From positions 110,892,734 through 110,956,733 of the forward strand of contig CM045762.1 of the NCBI GenBank assembly GCA_025200525.1: a DNA stretch of 64,000 nucleotides, read 5' to 3'. The notes under the pieces were generated by a model, which saw only the letters and a list, made by a program, of their open reading frames with translations, did no database searches and had not been told where the DNA came from. Shown here one piece after another: positions 22,784-33,572 of this stretch; position 1 is the stretch's first letter, and each line of letters begins with the position of its first letter. The translations under genes were made by a program, and so were the position numbers. Source of the DNA: Camellia lanceoleosa (taxonomy: Eukaryota > Streptophyta > Magnoliopsida > Ericales > Theaceae).

Positions 22784-23818
22784 ATTGAAGCAATCTGGGA
22801 CTTGCAGCACCAGTGGCTGTCTTAATTTGGAACAACTTTGCTCCTCCCAAAGTGAAATTCTTGGGGTGGCTGGCTTGGCTTGGCTTGGTAGGGTTAAAAC
22901 TTCTAGTTTCCTCCATAGAATTGGAATCCTAGCAGGGAGTTCAAATCTTGATTGTGTGTTCTGTCATAATGGGGTTGAAACAGTTGAACATATTTTACTC
23001 TGCTGTCCTTTTGTTTGGTTGCTTTGGTCCAACATTGTACAATGGTGGGGATTGCAAAGGGTGTTACCAGGTTCAGTGCATGGATTGTTGCAATGGTGGT
23101 CAAGTTGTAGAATGAAGAAGCTAGAGAAGAAAATTTGGATGGTTATACCTTTGGCTACTCTCTGGTCTACATGGAAGCATAGAAATGATTGTGTTTTTAA
23201 TGATTCTCAACCAAATTTGGAAGATCTGTGTGAAATAGTGAAGCTTAGAGTTTCTATGTGGCTCAAAGCATCGCTAATTCAAGTGGAGTTTTCTATAAAT
23301 GACTTGGTCTTTAATTTGCAGCCGGTGAAGTATTGTATCAAAAATGGAGGTTGAATGTTATGGATCAAGTCTGGTGTCCTGCAATAGAGGCTCTGTTTAA
23401 TTGGTTCGTTTTCCATCACCAATTGGCTTTCTGTTTGAATGGTTGTTGTTTGTTTCTTGGAAGTGTTTGTTGGGTGGAGTTGCTCACTGGTTTGTCACTG
23501 CTCACTAGTTTGTTGCTGCTGTAGAGATCTCTTGCTGCTGCTGCTGCTGATGTTTTGTTGTTGTTGTCGATGTAGGATTATTTTGCTGATTTTATAGCTG
23601 TTATGTTTTTCTTTGGGTATTATTGATTGGTTTCTCACCAATCTTGGTTCAAGTTCTAGCATATGATTGTGCTTCGTTTGCGGTGCCAACCTAGTTGGGA
23701 TTGTTGAGGTTAGCTATGATGCTTTTTGCATTTCCTTTCTTTGTTGATGTAATTTTTGCATGTATTGTGCTTTTTCATCAATAAAGCTTTTGTTTTGCTG
23801 ATCAAAAAAATTGAAGCA
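22784..23818 (+). mobile_element. 5'-truncated L1-type LINE with 9-bp TSD
   Basis: The insert is flanked by ATTGAAGCA at 22784-22792 and 23810-23818. A frame ending at 23354 encodes the zinc-binding domain found at the C-terminus of plant LINE reverse transcriptases (zf-RVT): CVFCHNGVETVEHILLCCPF, then a Trp-rich part (IWMVIPLATLWSTWKHRND). A small duplication in 'ggcttggcttgg' near 22880 breaks the start of the frame. The 3' UTR of about 450 bp has CTG and TTG runs (23500-23575), an AATAAA at 23780 and ends in A7. The polymerase core and endonuclease are missing, so this is a dead-on-arrival copy typical of incomplete reverse transcription. Confidence 0.85.
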
Positions 23819-25254
23819 GTTGATGAAGTTGACTAGCCCAATGTCAAAAGATAAGAGATTGATCCAAAAGCCTCACATATATTCCAAACTTGTCTAGATA
23901 GATAGTGTAACACTGCAAAATATTTCAATCCACTCGAGCATAAGAGTTGACGCTCGAGCGGACCTATGAGGCTTCTAGTACTTTTGTAGTCTGTCTGAGA
24001 TTCTGAGAGTTGTGAATTTCCACTGGAGTGAATGAGTGGTCGCTTGAGCGGTCAGCCGTGTTAGTCTGTTTGCTCAAGCACAAAATTGGACGCTTGAGTG
24101 GTCTACCTAGTTGAGTCTGAATTTCTGAGACTAGTAGGATTGCTCTTGACACTTTTATTATTGTGTTTGGAGCCCCCATGTTTTATTTTGGGACATTGGT
24201 TGAAGTGGTAACATGATGGTAAAGTAAGATTGAACCAAAAACTTTAATTCGGATAATTTTCGGACGAACAACCATCACTCTTTTGGTCTTTTCTTTTTCC
24301 ACACTTTGAATTTGGGTATGAGGCTAGAACCATTGGAAATCTTGTTTTCGAGGCTTCGATTTGGACATAAGAACGACCTAAATTGAAGTCCGGGTGAGAG
24401 AGTTATGGCCGTTTGAAGTTTTGGTATCTATGTTAGAAGCAAGTACACTCGAGTGCAGAAAGTGGAGCTCAAGTGGACTGCGTGAATTCAGCAGCTTAAA
24501 AAGCAATTTTTTAGATCATTCTTTGCACTTTCCTTTTCCCTCTTCGTTCCTCTCACCCTCGGTCCGAAAACCCTTGATTTCTTGACCCAAATAGCTTCCA
24601 TTTCTCAAAATTTTGGCCAAGATCTCTTACCAAAAAGTGAAGAATTCATGAAGCTCAACATTTTCAACCAATTGGATTTTGGATTTGTGAAGGATTCTTC
24701 TTGGAGCCTTACTTTCTTGCTTGATCCTTGAGGTAGGGGTTCTAGTTATTCTTCAATACTCCCATTTATAGATAGATTTGTGGTATTTTCTTATATAAAT
24801 ACAAAATTTGTAATTTTGAGAATATTATGATAAATCATGAGATTGGGGGTTTAGGGTTTGAAATGTTGAGGTTTAAATTTTGGGTTATGATTATGGGCTT
24901 ATGAAATTGGGGTTAAATTAATAGAAGAATTGGAATAAAAAGTATTTGGGTGAAGAGCTTTAATTTCTCTTAAAACCCTAGCTTGGCACATGAAGACAAT
25001 TAATGGTTTTGCCTAAAATGAAAGTAGAATCATGAAATTGAGGTATTGAATTGCACATATACAAGTTTAATTGAATTTTGGAAGTGTTTGGAAATTCATG
25101 TAAAAGTTGCAATTGAACCCTTATTGTTGATATTTTAAATTATGTGATAACATGAAACAAAGTTTTGGGGGAAGAAATTGTTAATGGTATAGATGATATG
25201 GATTTTGTGATGAAATGTTGACGTTGAGGTTTAAGAGTTCATCTTGAATTATGT

Positions 25255-25440
25255 TGGATTGCATTTAGTGGTGTTGAATTGAATTGTGTTGAATTATAGT
25301 GAATTGTGTTGAACTATATTGAATTGTGTTGAATCATGTTAAGTTGTGTTGAATCATGTTGAGTTGTGTTGAGTTTGGGTTGAGTTATGTTGGGTTGTGC
25401 TAAGTTTGGGTTGAGTTATGTTGGGTGGTGTTGTGTTGGT
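25255..25440 (+). repeat. Minisatellite of GTTGAATTGT/GTTGAATCAT units in D
   Basis: Units of about 10-11 bp alternate between GTTGAATTGT, GTTGAATCAT and GTTGAGTTGT over about 185 bp. Downstream (25470-25770) four looser copies of a 'ccgtataatagctggcaaaa' segment follow. Confidence 0.8.
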
Positions 25441-25892
25441 ACCTGCGTGGGAAGTTGAAAAAGGTTTTGGGGGGCCCACGTCCTACCATACAATAGCCAG
25501 CAAATGTGGGGGTAGTTTTGAATTAAAGGTGCCCAAATGCCATGTCTAGGCTTATCGCTGGATGAATGTGGGAAAAATATTTTTGGGTGTCCACACAGTC
25601 CCGCCGTATAATAGCTGGCAAAAGTGGAAAAACAAATGTTTTATTTTAAAGTTGAAAATGGTTTTTGGGAGTTCACTTCCCACCGTATAATAGCTGGCAA
25701 AAAATGAAAGGTGTTAAGAATTGGGTGTCGGCTATCCTGCCGTATCAAATTGGCAAAAGGTGGAATGTGTTGAGAAATGTGTTGAGTCGGTGATAGTATG
25801 CATGAATTGTGATGAATTTATGAAATTATAATTTGATGTGTACTTTGGTACGGAGGGAAGATGCATATGATAATTATTTGAAAAGAATGGGT

Positions 25893-28165
25893 TGTGACGA
25901 CCGGGTCTCCTCTTTTCTCCCTTTCTTCTCCTTTCTTTCCTTCTTCGCTCTACTTTCTTTTATTCTCGTTGAGCTTAAAATGCCCGAAATTTATTTCTTA
26001 AAATAAAATCCTTACTCTTGTTGCGTTTTGGTTTTAGACCTCGCTTGTTCCGGAGAGTGCGAGGACCAGTCCGAAGTGTTCGAGAGCTGAATCAGGAGAT
26101 TCTGGGCTGCTGGGCACATGCCGCACGTGCGGAGGCCCAGGGCCACACGTGCGGGAGGCCAAGCCGCACGTGGGAGGATAGGGGAGGCAATGTGTGTTGC
26201 ATTCTACTTAAAAAGTAGGTGCGGATGGCAGGTGCGGGACTAGCCGCATGTGCAAGGATTAGTGCTGCATGTGCAGGAGAGGGCAGCCGCACGTGCGGGG
26301 CGGGGCAGATCCGAAAACTCTGTTTTTTTTTTTTTTTTTAGTCTTTTGGCCGAACCTATATGTCATTTTGAGCCTCTTTCTCTCACTCTAAACCTCATTT
26401 CTCCCCTTCTTCTCTCTAGAAAACATCATCAAAACCCTAAAACTCTTTCATTCTTGCAAATCATCTCTCTCTATTTTGATGAGTATGCAAGAACAATATT
26501 GTGTGGTGGGGATTGAGCTTTGACAACTTTGATTTCTAGGGTTCTTCCCTCTCATCATCTCCATCTCTCCATCAAGATCTTGAGGTAAGGAAATTTCCTT
26601 GAGTTATATATGTGTTTATGGTAGATTTGGTTGGTTTTGAAGGATTCATTAATGATTTTGAAGTTTTAATCTTGTCTCATAAATGTTAGGGTTTCAAAAT
26701 GGGTTTTTGATCTCTCTCTTTCTTTCTCAACTATCCCCTTAAAGATTTTAACTCATGTATGGTAAGTGTGGCATTTTGAAAGAAAAAACCCTTTCAAAAG
26801 AAGGGAAAGATGTTTTATTTTGATTCTTGTCAAAAAACTGTAGAATGTATATATTTTGTTTTGAAATTTGAAAGGTGAAATCATGTTTAGAGATATCTTG
26901 TGGTTTCAAAGACTAGAGAGTGAGACTCTCATCTCATTGTGTAGCATAGTGATAATTTACCTAATGTATGAGAAAAGAGCTATTATCCTAACATTATTGT
27001 TGAATATTTGAAGTGTATTATTGTAAAATAACAAATGGCTGTGCATCTTGGTGAGAGAAAATTGTAAACATTAGAATTGATAATTGGAAAGGCATCTCAT
27101 GTAATCTTAAAGAGGGCCAATTGTTATGAATTGAGCATGAAAGATGTTGTTAGTGCTATGATTTGATGGCATGGTAAATTGTGGAGTTTCATTGAGAAGA
27201 AGAAATGGATAATGTAGTGAATTGATGTTGGTGTAGAGATATTTGAAATAGAGGAATGTTATGAGCTATTATACATTGCATCATATTCCCATTTAATTTA
27301 TCTCCAATGCTTATCTTGAAATGAATTGAAAAACTTTTTCTTTGGAAAAGATTATGCTGTAATGAGAACTAGGAACTGTGTATGGGGTAAATACGGTGGT
27401 AAGTCCGGTTAGGGGGTGTAGATGAATTTGATAAGTTGGCCTGAGTGTCCATGGTGAAAGACCAGAAAACCGGTGGATAGGTGTCGAGCCTTCCGATTAA
27501 AACCGGTAAAAATGACAATTTGGTAGTACTCGTAGAGTCTACTTTCAGACACCAGCCTAGGGATTACCAGTGTTGTATTTACCGCCTCTTATGATTAAAA
27601 GTTTAAACTTGGAAATTTATGAGATTGTAATTATAAATGAAATGCATGGTGTTTCTTAAGAAAGACGTGAGTAATATTTCGAAAAAGTATTGCATCGCAT
27701 TTACACTTGCATTCAATTTTGGCCATCTTACATAAACGTATATACTTTGTTTGGTATTTCTCTACTGGGCTTTATGCTCATCCCTATGGGCTTTGGTGCA
27801 GGTAAAGATGTGGTGATCTCGTCAAGTTAAGGGCATGAATAATTGTAAAGAGCACATGGCTCTTCTTTTGTTGTGAATTCTTTTGTAAAGCCAAGGCTAA
27901 TATGTACCGGTTCAAAGACCCTTTTTGTGTAACCGGGTTATTGCCTTGGAAGATGTAAGCCCACAATGGCACTTTATTATTTTGATGATAGGTGCTTCAC
28001 ATGCCATAGATTCATATATCCTTCTGTTTAGTGAATGTATACTACATGTGGAACTTTTGTATTAAATCCATATATTATATGAATGGATATGGAAGAGTTA
28101 TTGTCCATGCATAGAGAATGTTGCTCGTTTGGGGTTTCATGTTGAATTATTTTCGGGGCGTGACA
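25893..28165 (+). mobile_element. Solo LTR E, same family as element C LTRs
   Basis: It begins TGTGACGACCGGGT and ends TTCGGGGCGTGACA. The C LTR read on the minus strand begins TGTGACGGCCGGGT and ends TTTTCGGGGCGTGACA. Both are about 2.27 kb. Shared internal landmarks are the GCACGTGCGG repeats (26125-26300), a T-run, and 'gggtgtagatgaatttgataag' near 27415. The flanks TGGGT and AAAAT do not match, so no TSD is seen. Confidence 0.85.
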
Positions 28166-29102
28166 AAAATAGTAATTGGATAAGGGATTGGCGATAATGA
28201 ACTAACCGGGTTGTTTGTACCTATAAGGAAAGATTAAAAGTTTTGTATTTATAATTAATAGAGAAATTGAATTAAATGGGTTTATCATTCTTGTGTTATG
28301 TTGAATTATAATTAATAATGCAAATGTGGATGTGATGTAGTTGTTAGACAAGTAGGAGTTGAGTGTAGGAGAATTGCTATTGAGTAAAAATGAGATTTGG
28401 ATTTTTACATTATGGAGTTTTAGTAATAATGGATGGACAGGCGGGAATGGTGTGTGTGAGAGTTGTTTTTTAGTATTAAGGGAACTTGAACTTTGAGGTT
28501 GAGGTTGTGGAGATATAATAATGTGAATTGTAGAAGGGAATTAAAAGAGGAACATTAAAATGGAAATGAAATGAAGAATATTTTGAAATTGGCTAATAAA
28601 TTTAAAATGATGTTGTTCCTTAGGCACACTTGTTTGAAAAGAGGAATTATGTTTTTTTTTTTTCTGATGATGAGGAATAATTTTTAAAGATGAAAGGTTT
28701 CTTTAAAACATTCAAATAAATTTTGAGAAAATGGTTACTCTATGTATAGTATTTTTGAAATTTGAAAATGTCACATTACTATATGGTATCACCTTGCATG
28801 CATGATCATTTCTATCTATGTGTTAGCTATTGTTGTAGAACTATGAGATTCCTACTGGGCATGAAAGCTCACCCCTCGTTGTTTTATCTTTTTTTTCAAG
28901 AAGAGAAAGTCAGATTCATTAGTTGAAGAGTTATGGGATCCGTCTATCTTTTATGTATAATTTCATCATAGATGTAAAATGAATGAATAATGTATCTTAT
29001 CTATCTGTAGCTTTGCAGCAAAAGCTTGGCATGTATTATTTCCATTATTGTATTCATTGAGAGAGGGAACATGTATTATTTTGTTTCTATTACTTAAGAA
29101 TA

Positions 29103-29124
29103 ATATATATATATATATATATAA
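29103..29124. repeat. (AT)n microsatellite
   Basis: A perfect AT dinucleotide run of about 22 bp near the end of LTR D. Confidence 0.9.
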
Positions 29125-29195
29125 GATTGGACCTGAATTAAAGGCTTTTTGTAATATTTCTGAGTAATTAAAATTTGGGGTGTGCAGACAGATAG

Positions 29196-30145
29196 ATACA
29201 ACTAAAAGGAAATGGTACCACCTCTCCTTCTAATCAAGCAATGAAAGACTCCTTTGTAAGAAAGTTTCAACACACACAAAGATAGGCTTCCTAGCACCAA
29301 CAAGACTATAACACCAAACTTTTCTCTCCTTTGTCTAATATCGCACAAGCCTTAATCCTCTCTGTATATTTTCCATATTCACCAATTCAAGACAAGTCTT
29401 GGCGCAATGGTAAAGCTATTTCATTGAGATTTGAGCTTCAAATTGATCCAATTTTCAAATGACCATTTAAATCGTAAGCGGAATACTCATAAATTTCAAC
29501 ACAGTCCCTAAAGTATAAATTTTGTGTCATTAGTCCTTAAAGTTTCAATTTTATCCCTCAATATTGTAAGGTTGCGTTTAGTCTTTTTCATCAATATTTG
29601 TGGGGCTAAATTAACAAAATAAAAACATTTGGAACCAAAATGACATAGAACCCATATCTTAGGAACCATATGTGTATTTTATTATCATTATGTTAGTTCA
29701 TTTGAAATATGACCAAATTGATTCAAATGAAAATTTTAATAAAAAATTTGACAAAATTAAAATTTAAAAGACCAAAGTGACAAGGCACAAATACTTCTAA
29801 TGATCACAAATGTACTTTATCCTATTTTTATACTTTGCAATTATTTTATGAATGTTGTGATAGAATACATACATACACACATTTCTAAGGGTCCAAACAT
29901 GTGTAACTTTCATTATAAAATATCATAATTTTCTTCATATTTAGAATGTAATTATATAAAGATTCAAATTTACCAAGTGTTTGTAATTTAATAATGCTAT
30001 TGAATTTGAATATTGTCAAAATCATGAGGATTCAATGCTTTATATTGCAAAGAGATGGAACTCACAAGATACTCTTATTAATAATGACAGGCTAAACAAT
30101 GCTATTGTTGTTGGAACAGTACCAATTATTACAACAAACACTACT
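29196..30145. other. AT-rich intergenic DNA, no gene seen
   Basis: No coding frame or repeat boundary is recognised. It lies downstream of the polygalacturonase fragment on the minus strand and may hold its 3' flank. Confidence 0.6.
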
Positions 30146-30838
30146 TTAACCCAATAAGCAAGTTACATTAGGTATAGTTGAAATGGAAGTTCCATGGGCG
30201 TTTTGGTAAAAGGAAGTGATTTTCCCTCCAGGAACGGAGGAAAATAAGTTAATTTGACCCATTACAATATTTGTGCAAGGTTTGCTCACACTGCAATTCA
30301 AAGTAATTGCTTGGTCACTGACAGACGATCCATTGATATTCGTATAAGTCACATCACTTATTTGCACCACCGATTCCTTCAATATGAATCACATTACCGT
30401 CAAAATAGTATGTTAGTTCTTTTGGCATGTACAAGCATGTGGAAAAACTCAAAATTCTTCTTAAGAAATGAAGATTTAATGTTTTTACCAATTCGTCATT
30501 TTTGGGATTGTCCTTATAAGATTGATTGATGATGATGGGATTTCCAACTCTAAAAAATGTGATGTGCTCAAATGTGATATTCTTTGCATACCCAGATTCC
30601 CCCTAGATAGCACATGTGATAATTTCAAAATTAGAAAATTAATGTCTCCAAAATTTCAAAATATGTAGATGACAAAACATTTATCCATGTGTGTACATGT
30701 GTGTGTGTTGATATATGTTTGCGTACCTGCCATGTCTTGATCCTTACTCCATTTGTAGTTCCCATCAATGTAGAATTCCCCACATATACTTGCTCTACTA
30801 TTTCATAAATCTGCAAGTTTTGTCCTAAGCTTCCCACA
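30146..30838 (-). pseudogene. Polygalacturonase (GH28) 3' fragment
   Basis: Three exon-like blocks on the minus strand read as the C-terminal part of a plant pectin-hydrolysing enzyme: 30838-30727 (SVGSLGQN ... NGVRIKTWQ), 30602-30489 (GESGYAKNITFEHITFF ... NPIIINQSY) and 30376-30146 (ESVVQISDVTYTNINGSS ... ending at a TAA or TGA just before 30146). Junctions have GT donors and AG acceptors in phase. NGVRIKTW, the KNITFEHI region and the VQISDVTY(T)NI motif are family hallmarks. The N-terminal part with the catalytic NTD and DD motifs and the GHG histidine is absent. Upstream only about 320 bp remain before element A, and no PG sequence is seen beyond A at 52299. The fragment was therefore probably truncated before or independently of A's insertion. 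The active enzyme would be secreted to the cell wall, but this copy cannot be. Confidence 0.8.
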
Positions 30839-31158
30839 CTGGAGTGATAGAGACAGGAAAAGAGAGTTGAATTTGTTTGTTTATATTGAGAAAACAATAC
30901 AAACACATGTACCAAATGCAATGTTGACAGTATTGCATTCATCTTATATAGGAGTTATTTCACCAGTTTAAATGTCAACAATGTATTACTCTTATGTACA
31001 ACTTTTTGTGAAATTTGTGTTTTTGTATGTAAAATTACTAGTTTTATCAATAGAAAGATGTAACTATAATGTTAAGAGCCTAGGTAATTAAATGGAAGTT
31101 TTTATTTTAAATTTTCTTTCATAGAAGATCGTGCAATATCTAAACTCCCTTATATAAA
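30839..31158. other. Intergenic stretch between PG fragment and element A
   Basis: AT-rich, no exon or motif recognised. It ends with the ATAAA target-site copy at 31154-31158. Confidence 0.6.
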
Positions 31159-32657
31159 TGTAACACCCTCAAAATTAACCCATAAATCACATATTCAAGA
31201 TACAAGAAAGAGATATCATATTTCATTTATCAGCGTATTTATAACAAAAGTATTACATGTTGACAACAAAAGTAAATGTCCTACGGGCTTACAACTTTCC
31301 AAGCCAACACCTGGTTACAAAAGAGAGTACTAACTCAAACACATAAAGCCCTCGTCTTTAATTTACATGTAATACACAAAAAGGTAAACAACAAAAAACA
31401 ACCAAAAGAGTCTTCAACTCCCAAATTCCTTCCAAGCTACATCTTTGGAGGTGGCATATCACCGAAACCTGAAAATGATGTCCCATATAGGGTAAGCCAA
31501 AGCCCAGTAGAGATATACTAAACCAAGTATGAGAAATAACTAAAACAATAGCATTTGATATATGGTTGACACCTATAAACCAACTTACAACACTTTTCAA
31601 TTCAGTTTCCTTCACTTATACAGTTCGATTCTTAATTATGGCTCCGAACCTGGCCAAACAATTCAATGAGACTATAACACATATTATAACACTTCCATAC
31701 TTCACAATTTACATGAGAATATAACTCATATTAAAACACTTCCATACTTCAATACTTCCATATTTCAAATGATACACAGATTTGCTGTATTAGTGGAGTC
31801 CATCCCCTATCTCCTCTTAAACTATGGAGTACATCTTCTATCTCCTCCCAAACAATACACATATACAATGTATTTAAACACTTATCATATACAATGATCA
31901 ATCAATATACACATTTGCCGGATTATTCCAACCGTCATATTCAATGACATATTCCATGTGATTAGTTTCAGTTTTCCTTAATCATCATACAACGTCTACA
32001 ACAATCAAGACTATCCTCTACCGATAGCCTAAAACAGTTATCTCTAAACAGACAATAAATTTATCAACAGATAAAATATCGACATTTTCATGGGTGAGTG
32101 ATTAAATTATCCAACTACACCATTTACTTCCATAATTCTCCAATTTCAAGAATTTCACTTTAATTTCACATTTTCCCAAATTAATTATTCAAATTAATTA
32201 TTCAACATAATTAGGGCATTTTTCCCATTTTCTCAATATTAGCCCAGAGGCTCAATTTCATCGATTTAACAACAATTTCATTTTTCAATGACTCGTACAC
32301 ACATAGGTTTTAACATTTGAAAACCCCCTCTTTTATAACCTCAAATCAAACCCTAACTTTCCCAAAATTACCAAATATTACCATCTAATCAAAATACATA
32401 ATATCTATGTAAAAACCCGTAGAAAGGAGTAGGTTATCCATACCTCAAATGGAGAGACCAAATGGAGAATATGATGAAACTAGAAATGCTCCAAACTCAA
32501 GGATTTTCAGATCAAAATGGAGGTCTTGTAAAGCTCTACCACTTTAATGAAGGCATAAAGGTTGGGTCTCACTAAACCAAGATCAAAATATACAGAGAGA
32601 GAGAGAGAGAGAGAGAGTTCTAGAGAGAGGAGCTCTCAAAGTAGGGTTTTTGAAAGT

Positions 32658-32691
<34 letters not shown>

Positions 32692-33156
32692 CGAAAAAGT
32701 GATCCAAAATATCTTCTCTCGGACTGATATAATACACAGTCTGCTTGAGTGTGGAACGACCCGCTCGAGCGACAGACATAGACCCCCGCTCGAGCATGAA
32801 AAGCGACGCTCGAGCGTGGAATGCATACTTCGAGAAGTTCTACAGATGAAGGTCCCCGCTCGAGCGTCCGATGACCTGCAGAACAAAATACTGAGAGATG
32901 AATAATCCAGCTCGAGCGGCAAAATCCCCGCTCGAGCGGAGGAACAAAAGTAAAGGGCCCGCTCGAGCGTGAAGGCCAAAATCTGGAAATCAACTTTTGG
33001 TTTCCAAATACAACCAAGCTGTTCCAAACCTGCCCATCACAACCCAAGACTCAAATACAAAGAATAAAGGATGGGAACGAGAATAAGACAATGACACATC
33101 CAAGGAATCGAGTTCGGAATACAATAAAGAAAGAAGGAAAAACCGAGATCGCTATA
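31159..33156 (-). repeat. Element A 3' LTR
   Basis: About 2.0 kb, TGTAACACCCTC at left, GATCGCTATA at right. It contains GA microsatellites at 32593-32618 and 32659-32689 and a block of CGCTCGAGCG palindromes at 32733-32980. Long frames here with repeated RSS or ARAG residues are translations of that block, not genes. Confidence 0.9.
32593..32689. repeat. Two (GA)n microsatellites in A 3' LTR
   Basis: Runs of about 26 and 31 bp. The homologous runs in the right LTR (about 51751-51772 and 51804-51815) are shorter, so they have changed length since insertion. Confidence 0.85.
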
Positions 33157-33170
33157 GCCTTCCTCCCTTA
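33157..33170 (-). other. Element A polypurine tract
   Basis: TAAGGGAGGAAGGC on the minus strand abuts the 3' LTR. Confidence 0.75.
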
Positions 33171-33572
33171 AAGAATTTCACCCCGAAATTAGATGAATAA
33201 GTTTCAAAAACATGATTTCTCAACTTTCAACAATATTATAATTTAATATTCAACATCCTGACCCATTACCGGTCATCCCATCTGTATTCAAGAGGCAATT
33301 CACAATATAATTCAATATGCATTAACAACACGCCTTTCTTTGAAATTCAAAAATTTCCAATATCATATTCCACAATTTCAGAACATATTCAATGTTAAAG
33401 ATATATTTGCATTGCCACAGTACATTCAAGATATACAATGCTACATTAACTTTCATTTTCAAGGCATTTACCATAATACTCCCATAAATCGAAACATATA
33501 CAATATTTTACAACTTAAGACATATTCAATGCTCTTAAAGTTTATCAATACAACAAAATATTCAACATGCGA

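Larger units (their letters stand above)
23906..29190 (+). mobile_element. Chromovirus-like solo LTR (D), with nested solo LTR E
   Basis: It starts TGTAACACTGC and ends GTGCAGACA, flanked by GATAG at 23901-23905 and 29191-29195. Without E it is about 3.0 kb. CGCTCGAGCG-like motifs near its start (23935-24110, 24450) and 'ctactgggcatgaaagctcaccc' near its end match, in order, the layout of the A LTR. No internal region or second LTR is attached, so unequal recombination between LTRs is the likely origin. Confidence 0.8.

Noticed and set aside
30254..30529. Plus-strand frame over the polygalacturonase fragment
   Set aside because: It is the shadow of the minus-strand exons, which carry the family motifs.
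32583..33047. Frames rich in RSS and ARAG residues (also 48-49 kb and 51.5-52.1 kb)
   Set aside because: They are translations of CTCGAGCG arrays and GA microsatellites.
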